From NCBI GenBank assembly GCA_937883885.1, contig CAKZXL010000003.1, positions 1-10,539 on the forward strand: a stretch of DNA of 10,539 bases, read 5' to 3'. A program made the position numbers and the translations under genes. The stretch is from an uncultured Aquincola sp. (GTDB taxonomy: Bacteria > Pseudomonadota > Gammaproteobacteria > Burkholderiales > Burkholderiaceae). The notes beneath the pieces were generated by a model that saw only the letters and a program-made list of their open reading frames with translations, made no database searches and was not told the DNA's origin. Shown one piece after another: positions 6,619 to 10,539 of the stretch. Each line of letters starts with the position of its first letter. Position 1 is the stretch's first letter.

Positions 6619-7940
6619 AGGGTCTGCGAGATCTCCAGGAGCGGCTTCAAACCCGTCCCGAAGCGGCTGATGGCAGCGCGGTTCGAGCGCAGTTCACCAT
6701 AAGGCAGATAGCGGATGCCGAGTTCGGACACGCGAGAGAATGCAGGGCGCCGCAGTTGCTGCGCAACCTCGTCGCGCCGGTCGTCGGGCGCGACCAGGAA
6801 CATCGTGGTGCCCGCCGCCACCGCGCTGCCAAGCGCCAAGTCCAGCATGCGCACGATGCCGGAGTAGATGGAGGTCGAATGCTCGACCTCGAAGGCGGCC
6901 GCGACGCGCCCGCCCGCAGCCTCGAGCCAGACCACGTCGATCAGGCGTACCGACTCGGCGGCGCCGTCGAGCTCGACGGGCAGACACTCGAGGCAGCCGT
7001 CGCCGAGTCGTCCGTCCAGGTAGTCGCGCGAGCGATCGTTCGACGCGATCCACACCTGGAAGCCCAGGCCGAGGCCGAGATCACGCAGCCAACCCTGGAT
7101 CTCCGTATGCGTGGTGTCGCTCTCGCGCTCGAGCGACCACTGCCGGTGCTGCGCGGCCGTCTCCTCCCGCACGCGCGCGAGGTCCGCCTGCCACGACCGC
7201 GCCGCCGCCAGATCGTGCTCGCGCGGCGGCGCGTCGTAGCGACCGGAGCCGATGTCGAACAGCAGGCCCGCGACCGCGCCAAGGTCGTTGGACAGGCGCG
7301 AGCGATGGTCGGCGTTCAGGCGCATGACCCCTTCGCGCATCGACAGGTAGTGGTCCCAGCGCCCCAGCTTGACGTTGCTGCCGGTCAGCGCGTTGTAGCC
7401 CCGCACGATCGCGGTGTTGAACGGGACGACAAGTGTCGGGTGGATGAAGTACAGCAGATTGGCCACGGCCGGCCCCAGGCCCTTGACCTGCTGGGCGTCA
7501 AGCCGGCGGATCGCATCGATCACTGCCTCGGCCGTGTCACAGCAGTCACAGGCGTGCAGCAGTCGCCCGAAGGCACGCTGGTTGTCCTCGCTCTCGTAGA
7601 TGTCCGGGATGCGCAGCTTGGGCTTCCACAAGAAGGCGTGGTCCGCACCCTTGAAGATCTGCCGCTGCTCGGCGATCGACGACACGACAGTCTCCAGCGT
7701 CGAGCCCCGATAGACGTTGCCGAAACTTCCACCCTCGATCTCGCGCACGATCTGCCCGATGCCGCGCCGGATCGAGCGGAAGTTCTTCAGGCGCTCTTCC
7801 CACAGGAACCAGGTGCGGTACGTCGCATGGGGATCGGCCTTCCAACGGTCTATCAGGGCGTCCCGCTGTGCGGCAGGGGTCATCGGCAAGACGGCTTGTT
7901 CCATAGCCTGCAAGCTTAGCGCCATCGCCATTGGCGCCAC
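6615..7940 (-). CDS. restriction-endonuclease-like protein with HhH-GPD-like region
   Basis: Up to 441 residues. The start is unclear: GTG at 7940 and ATGs at 7931, 7925, 7904 and 7883 all lack a clear ribosome-binding site. The C-terminal part (about 272-410) looks like a PD-(D/E)XK nuclease: HTEIQGWLRDLG (278-289), FQVWIASND (294-302), LIDVVW with Asp335, and AAFEVEHSTSIYSGIVRM with Glu351/Glu353. This FEVE-STSIYSG pattern occurs in predicted restriction endonucleases. The middle part has VKGLGPAVANLLYF (152-165) then PFNTAIVRG (173-181), matching in spacing the helix-hairpin-helix and catalytic Asp region of HhH-GPD DNA glycosylases, but with Asn175 for Asp and no catalytic Lys. A Cys cluster (CDCC, 131-134) lies just before. 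No methyltransferase is nearby. It overlaps the AraC gene by ATGA. Nuclease role is inferred from motifs. Confidence 0.8.
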   Translation of the reverse strand: MAPMAMALSLQAMEQAVLPMTPAAQRDALIDRWKADPHATYRTWFLWEERLKNFRSIRRGIGQIVREIEGGSFGNVYRGSTLETVVSSIAEQRQIFKGADHAFLWKPKLRIPDIYESEDNQRAFGRLLHACDCCDTAEAVIDAIRRLDAQQVKGLGPAVANLLYFIHPTLVVPFNTAIVRGYNALTGSNVKLGRWDHYLSMREGVMRLNADHRSRLSNDLGAVAGLLFDIGSGRYDAPPREHDLAAARSWQADLARVREETAAQHRQWSLERESDTTHTEIQGWLRDLGLGLGFQVWIASNDRSRDYLDGRLGDGCLECLPVELDGAAESVRLIDVVWLEAAGGRVAAAFEVEHSTSIYSGIVRMLDLALGSAVAAGTTMFLVAPDDRRDEVAQQLRRPAFSRVSELGIRYLPYGELRSNRAAISRFGTGLKPLLEISQTL

Positions 7941-7992
7941 CGCAGCCGCGTGCAGTGCATGTCCACTCCCGGAAGCGTCTGTCGGTCGATCC

Positions 7993-8006
7993 TGACGATA
8001 TCGTCA
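7993..8006. promoter_or_regulatory. 14-bp perfect palindrome, candidate operator
   Basis: TGACGATATCGTCA is fully palindromic and sits between the divergent nuclease-like gene (start at or below 7940) and the small secreted protein gene (8126). It is nested with a second, longer-spaced inverted repeat, CCTGAC (7991-7996) with GTCAGG (8014-8019). The position suits an operator for one or both genes. The product of the coupled AraC gene is one candidate ligand, though AraC proteins more often use direct repeats. Confidence 0.45.
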
Positions 8007-8125
8007 TCAATCGGTCAGGTTCTGGTCGGCCAGGGCCGCGTACCGTGATCTCCTCCCCTGCAGCAAGCCAGGGAAGACGTCACTGCCGATCCCGGGAAGC
8101 GCGCACTTTGAAGAAGGAGAAGGAC

Positions 8126-8410
8126 ATGAGGACTATCGCAGCCTTGCTGGCGCTCGCCGCTCTGGCGGTCGGCTCGGCGTCGGCGGCATCCGCCGGAACC
8201 GAAGGCGCCGCCACCGGCGTCGCGCTGGTGGTCGCCAAGCGCCTTGGCGGAAACGCGCCATCGACCGCCCGTGCCGAGGTGGAGTTGTCGGGCGTTCCGA
8301 TGCGCCAAGCGACAGTCGGCCTGGGCGCGCAGCGACTGACTGCGGCGACGCCCTTTGCGTCGGTGGTGAATGTGTCGGGCGTACCTTTGGCGCGCGCCAA
8401 GCGACTTTGA
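8126..8410 (+). CDS. small secreted protein of unknown function
   Basis: A 94-residue protein that I do not recognise. ATG at 8126 has a strong site (AAGAAGGAGAAGG). Residues 1-23 form a signal peptide (MRTIAALLALAALAVG, ending ASA). The mature part has no Cys and just one Met, is rich in Ala, Val and Gly, and carries a repeated theme: ELSGVPMRQATVG (53-65) and NVSGVPLARAKRL (82-94), with VAKRL also at 36-40. It stands alone on the plus strand between the divergent nuclease-like gene and the convergent MerR gene (31 bases away). Copper binding is unlikely from its composition. The good ribosome-binding site and signal peptide argue that it is a real gene. Confidence 0.7.
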   Translation: MRTIAALLALAALAVGSASAASAGTEGAATGVALVVAKRLGGNAPSTARAEVELSGVPMRQATVGLGAQRLTAATPFASVVNVSGVPLARAKRL

Positions 8411-8411
8411 C

Positions 8412-8428
8412 GGATGGGCTACCCGTCC
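8412..8428. terminator. possible bidirectional terminator hairpin
   Basis: GGATGGG-CTA-CCCGTCC makes a 7-bp stem (one G-T pair) between the stops of the convergent genes ending at 8410 and 8442. No T-run follows on either strand, so it would be a weak or non-canonical terminator. Its position is the main argument. Confidence 0.35.
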
Positions 8429-8441
8429 GGGTCACGCCCCA

Positions 8442-8888
8442 TCAGACGGGAGGCCTCGCGCCGGCCAGAGTTTCGATGATCGGGCAGGCCTGCATGGGCC
8501 CGGTCTGCTTGCAGCGATGCAGCAACTCGGACAGCGCCCCGCGCATTCGATGCAGGTCCGCAAGCTTGTCCTCGATCTGGCCCAGCCGCGCCTGGGTGAC
8601 CGACTGAATGGCCCGACGGTTGCGGCCGTCTTCCAGGTCCAGCAGGGTACGCACCTCGTCCAGCGTGAAACCGAGTGTCTGCGCGCGCTTGATGAAAGCG
8701 ATTCGGTCGATCGTCGCAGCGGGATAGACGCGAAAGCCGCCGTTCGCCGCCGGCACGCGCAGCAGTCCGCGAGACTGGTAGTAGCGCACCGTCTCCACGC
8801 CCACCCCGGCTGCCTTGGCAAGGCGTCCAATGGTCAAGGGAGAGGGTGTCTCCAGTGACGGGGGGCCTGCTACCACCCTTTTTTTCAT
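8442..8888 (-). CDS. MerR-family metal-responsive regulator
   Basis: A 148-residue cytoplasmic regulator. Residues 17-85 are the winged-helix domain (LTIGRLAKAAGVGVETVRYY, RVYPAATIDRIAFIKRAQ, LGFTLDEVRTLLDLEDG), then a dimer coiled coil (about 90-122) and a metal loop with Cys126 and Cys135 (C-x8-C) before CPIIETLAG. The C-x8-C spacing is that of MerR, PbrR and ZntR types; CueR has C-x7-C. But the third Cys of Hg(II)-type MerR (Cys82) is Arg91 here, so three-coordinate Hg/Pb binding is unlikely. With only two Cys it may bind Cu(I)-like ions, as context suggests. The start ATG at 8888 has no clear ribosome-binding site; the frame extends upstream to 9155 but overlaps the divergent gene. It likely controls the divergent plus-strand copper genes and itself. 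Confidence 0.9.
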   Translation of the reverse strand: MKKRVVAGPPSLETPSPLTIGRLAKAAGVGVETVRYYQSRGLLRVPAANGGFRVYPAATIDRIAFIKRAQTLGFTLDEVRTLLDLEDGRNRRAIQSVTQARLGQIEDKLADLHRMRGALSELLHRCKQTGPMQACPIIETLAGARPPV

Positions 8889-8915
8889 GGCGGAATGGTA
8901 TGTCCGGATTCCGTA

Positions 8916-8962
8916 GTTGACCCCAGAGCTGGTTTGACGACGATCAACCTTTCCGATGCAAT
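8916..8962 (+). promoter_or_regulatory. candidate MerR-controlled promoter/operator region
   Basis: The gap between the divergent MerR gene and the exported Cys protein holds TTGACC (8917-8922), a dyad CCAG-AG-CTGG (8923-8932), a spaced inverted repeat GTTGA (8916-8920)/TCAAC (8944-8948), and a second TTGACG (8934-8939) followed after 17 bases by TGCAAT (8957-8962). MerR regulators bind a dyad between -35 and -10 elements set 19-20 bases apart. I see no clean -10 at that spacing from TTGACC, so the exact promoter is uncertain. Confidence 0.35.
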
Positions 8963-9018
8963 GACCGGCGAAACTTCCAACGTGGATTCTGCGAATCTGC
9001 ACACGAAGCCAGCCGAAC

Positions 9019-9462
9019 ATGACCCTGACCGCCAGCCGCCACCACAAGCGCAGCATCGCCCTCACGATGTTGCTCGTGTGGGTGTTCGCGCTGCTGTCGG
9101 GCGTGGCGAATGCCTGTCTGACGGAACCGCGCGGCGAACTGGCGCATGCCGGCATCCAGGTTTCGCAGGCAGACCAGCCGGCGCCGGCCGCTGTACAACA
9201 ACCCCACGCGGCGGATCAAGCGCAGCACGGCGAGCACTCCGACAAGGCGCCGTGCCAGAAGTCCTGCGACGCGTCGTCGCAGACGCTGCTGAAGCAACTT
9301 CCCAAGTTCGACACGCCTGATCAGCTGGTCCTGATTCCTGCGCCTCACAGGCAGGCCAGCGACCTGCACATGGCGCCGGCCGCCCTGGTCCGCGCCGCTC
9401 TTGCAGCGGTTCCACCGCCCTCACCCCCTCCGCGGGTGCAGTTCTCCCGGCTCGCGCTGTAG
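9019..9462 (+). CDS. small exported Cys/His-containing protein of copper cluster
   Basis: A 147-residue exported protein of unknown activity, first in the plus-strand copper block. ATG at 9019 has a weak site (GAAG). Residues 1-32 carry RHHKR then a hydrophobic segment (SIALTMLLVWVFALLSGVANA) with Cys33 right after, which could be a signal peptide or a membrane anchor. The exported part has a His-rich stretch (QHGEHSDK, 69-76), then CQKSC (79-83, C-x3-C), a helix-like SSQTLLKQLPKFDTP, and a Pro-rich tail ending VQFSRLAL. It matches the protein at 1019-1462 in length, in the AC after the signal, and in C-x3-C, though overall similarity is low. It probably binds metal in the periplasm. It is divergent from the MerR regulator, the usual place for a regulated target. 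Confidence 0.78.
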   Translation: MTLTASRHHKRSIALTMLLVWVFALLSGVANACLTEPRGELAHAGIQVSQADQPAPAAVQQPHAADQAQHGEHSDKAPCQKSCDASSQTLLKQLPKFDTPDQLVLIPAPHRQASDLHMAPAALVRAALAAVPPPSPPPRVQFSRLAL

Positions 9463-9487
9463 CGCGCGACCCCCGGGCCGCAGCGAC

Positions 9488-9505
9488 GGACGCTCCAGTG
9501 CGTCC
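9488..9505 (+). terminator. hairpin after the exported Cys protein gene
   Basis: GGACGC-TCCAGT-GCGTCC forms a perfect 6-bp stem 26 bases past the stop at 9462. No T-run follows, so it may pause or stabilise RNA more than end transcription. Confidence 0.3.
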
Positions 9506-9543
9506 CTTGCTGGCGGCCCGCCGCGCAGCTCCGACCTGTTGAC

Positions 9544-9561
9544 TCCGTAGCCGACTACGGA
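9544..9561. other. hairpin TCCGTAG-CCGA-CTACGGA
   Basis: A perfect 7-bp stem with a 4-base loop, next to and partly overlapping the tandem repeat at 9558-9592. Its role is unknown. It lies in the 210-base gap before the Met-rich gene, which holds no other gene. Confidence 0.35.
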
Positions 9562-9592
9562 CCGCACAGTCGGACCGCACAGTCGGACCGCA
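9558..9592 (+). repeat. 13-bp tandem repeat, about 2.7 copies
   Basis: CGGACCGCACAGT occurs at 9558-9570 and 9571-9583 without mismatch, and a third partial copy, CGGACCGCA, follows at 9584-9592. It is in the untranslated gap upstream of the Met-rich gene. It may be a slipped-strand duplication or a repeated protein-binding site. Exact copies suggest it is recent. Confidence 0.85.
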
Positions 9593-9672
9593 AGTCGCGG
9601 CATCACTCCCTTGTCCGGCCACCGGGCCGACCAACCGCCGACCGATCGTTCTCTCGCTTCCTGGAGGCTTCC

Positions 9673-10104
9673 ATGTTCCGTTTGCGCACCCTCGCCGTTG
9701 TCGCGACTCTCACCGCTGTGTCCGCGGCTTCGTTCGCGCAGGACGACCAGCACAAGTCCCATCACCCTGCCGGGGCAGCTTCCGCAGCGATGCCTGCACC
9801 GGCCACGGGCAAGCCGGCGGGCATGCCCGACATGGCCATGATGGATAAGCATATGAAGGCCATGCAGGCGATGCACGAGAAGCTGGCCAACGCGAAGACT
9901 CCGGCGGAGCGCGAGGCCCTGATGGCCGAGCACATGAAGCTCATGCAGGAAGGCATGTCGATGATGGGAGGCATGGCGCCTGCGAAAGCGCCCACCGCCG
10001 CCGCGCGCCAGCAGATGATGGAGAAACGCATGGACATGATGCAGTCGATGATGCAGATGATGATGGACCGCATGCCCATGTCTCCTGCCGCTCCGGCCAA
10101 GTGA
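9673..10104 (+). CDS. Met-rich periplasmic protein, probable copper binder
   Basis: A 143-residue exported protein. ATG at 9673 has a good site (TGGAGG). Residues 1-22 are a signal peptide ending SFA. The mature protein starts DDQHKSHH after a Gln and has 27 Met in about 121 residues, many in MxxM or MM pairs (PDMAMMDKHMKAMQAMHEKL at 53-72; MMEKRMDMMQSMM and MQMMMDRMPM near the end). The part KTPAEREALMAEHMKLMQEG (75-94) is predicted helical and resembles a motif common in small Met-rich proteins of copper loci. Met thioethers bind Cu(I) and Ag(I), so a buffering role in the periplasm is likely. I do not assign a named family. It lies between the exported Cys protein (210-base gap) and the DUF2933 protein (78-base gap). 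Confidence 0.85.
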   Translation: MFRLRTLAVVATLTAVSAASFAQDDQHKSHHPAGAASAAMPAPATGKPAGMPDMAMMDKHMKAMQAMHEKLANAKTPAEREALMAEHMKLMQEGMSMMGGMAPAKAPTAAARQQMMEKRMDMMQSMMQMMMDRMPMSPAAPAK

Positions 10105-10182
10105 CTCTCGTACTCGCCTGAAGGCCCCGGTCGAACCCATCGAATCGCCGGGCCGAACCGAGAGCCGCACAGGAGTCCTTCC

Positions 10183-10482
10183 ATGGATCATGACCACGAC
10201 GAGCCAACCCGCCGAGCGCGCGGTTTCTGGCGCAGCCGATATGCCATCGGACTGCTGGTGTTTGCCGCGATCGCCCTGTTCTTCCTGCTGACCGAACACC
10301 GCGCACACACCCTGGGCGCCTTGCCCTACCTGCTGCTGGCTGCGTCACCGTTCCTGCACATCTTCATGCACGGCGGCCACGGCCACGGTGATGCACACGA
10401 TGACAAGGGGCCTTCGGACGACGGCGCTGCAGGTCCGGAAGCGTCCGAAGGACGTTCCCGGAAGCCGCACCACCACCACTGA
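10183..10482 (+). CDS. DUF2933-type small membrane protein
   Basis: A 99-residue inner-membrane protein. ATG at 10183 has a good site (AGGAG). It opens with a His/Asp-rich cytoplasmic or periplasmic end (MDHDHDEP), followed by two membrane segments at about 19-37 (RYAIGLLVFAAIALFFLLTE) and 44-62 (LGALPYLLLAASPFLHIFMH). A His-rich stretch comes next (HGGHGHGDAHDD, 63-74) and a tail ending HHHH. Two short helices flanked by HMH/HGGHGH are the pattern of DUF2933 proteins, which are common in copper and other metal loci of Burkholderiales and have no proven function. The His clusters suggest metal contact at the membrane. The next gene starts 12 bases later, so the two are surely co-transcribed. 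Confidence 0.85.
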   Translation: MDHDHDEPTRRARGFWRSRYAIGLLVFAAIALFFLLTEHRAHTLGALPYLLLAASPFLHIFMHGGHGHGDAHDDKGPSDDGAAGPEASEGRSRKPHHHH

Positions 10483-10494
10483 GGGGATCTGCAG

Positions 10495-10539
10495 ATGAGT
10501 CACGACCAACCCGGCTACGGACTGTGGATGCTGGTCATC
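10495..10539 (+). CDS. start of probable isoprenylcysteine-methyltransferase-like membrane protein
   Basis: Fifteen codons before the window ends: MSHDQPGYGLWMLVI. ATG at 10495 follows GAGGGG at a suitable distance. The YGLWMLVI start after a short polar leader is what I recall for the ICMT-like membrane methyltransferase proteins that follow DUF2933 genes in copper loci. The assignment rests on this and on gene order only; the active region is outside the window. Confidence 0.55.
   Translation, partial: MSHDQPGYGLWMLVI

Noticed and set aside
5011..6702. A 563-codon plus-strand open frame
   Set aside because: It overlaps the hydrolase in another phase and runs antisense to the AraC gene; composition is Arg/Pro-rich with no domain.
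6756..7919. A 387-codon plus-strand open frame opposite the nuclease-like gene
   Set aside because: The opposite strand has recognisable motifs and the ATGA-coupled neighbour; this frame has none.
8879..8887. Seven-A run at codons 2-4 of the MerR gene as a slippage site
   Set aside because: It simply encodes the KK(R) start of the protein, and no alternative frame of interest follows.
8442..8888. Mercury-resistance (mer) operon regulator
   Set aside because: The third Hg-binding Cys is missing and no merT, merP or merA gene is near; the neighbours are copper genes.
8889..9155. Upstream extension of the MerR gene
   Set aside because: It would overlap the divergent exported protein gene and precede the conserved MerR start; no ribosome-binding site.
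1..10539. tRNA, rRNA or CRISPR array
   Set aside because: No cloverleaf-like or rRNA-like stretch and no regularly spaced repeat with unique spacers was seen; the only tandem repeat has no spacers.

Overview
This is GC-rich DNA from a proteobacterium, most likely a betaproteobacterium of the order Burkholderiales. That placement rests on the copper genes: a CopK-family gene, a cupredoxin, a CusF-like protein, a DUF2933 protein and a Met-rich periplasmic protein lie together with an IS3-family element and a MerR-type regulator. I cannot name the species. The window looks like an accessory metal-resistance island with unrelated genes set between its two copper blocks.

Layout. (1) 1-823: the 5' part of an IS3-family insertion sequence, transposase on the minus strand, running off the left edge. 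A short open tail of unknown origin (825-875) follows its inferred end. (2) 1019-3053, minus strand, first copper block in transcription order: copK-like gene (3053-2760), cupredoxin (2712-2209), CusF-like Cu chaperone (2110-1760), a coding-like remnant (about 1745-1548) and a small exported Cys-containing protein (1462-1019). Two strong inverted repeats lie upstream of copK. (3) 3287-5794, plus strand: a membrane-anchored sulfite-oxidase-family molybdoenzyme broken by a one-base deficit in a poly-G run, then an alpha/beta hydrolase with an Asp nucleophile. (4) 5764-7940, minus strand: a restriction-nuclease-like protein overlapping an AraC-family regulator by ATGA, so the two are probably translationally coupled. 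A 14-bp perfect palindrome lies between this pair and a small secreted protein of unknown function (8126-8410, plus). (5) 8442-10539, second copper block: a MerR-family regulator (minus) divergent from a plus-strand series made of an exported Cys protein, a Met-rich periplasmic protein, a DUF2933 membrane protein and the start of a probable isoprenylcysteine-methyltransferase-like membrane protein.

How they work together. The copper genes mostly encode exported proteins that bind or buffer copper in the periplasm. The MerR regulator probably senses metal in the cytoplasm and controls the plus-strand block. The minus-strand block may answer to a different regulator acting at the dyads upstream of copK. 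No copper pump (P-type ATPase or RND) is in the window, so one would have to lie outside it. The nuclease/AraC pair and the small secreted protein are the least understood parts. No tRNA, rRNA or CRISPR array was seen.
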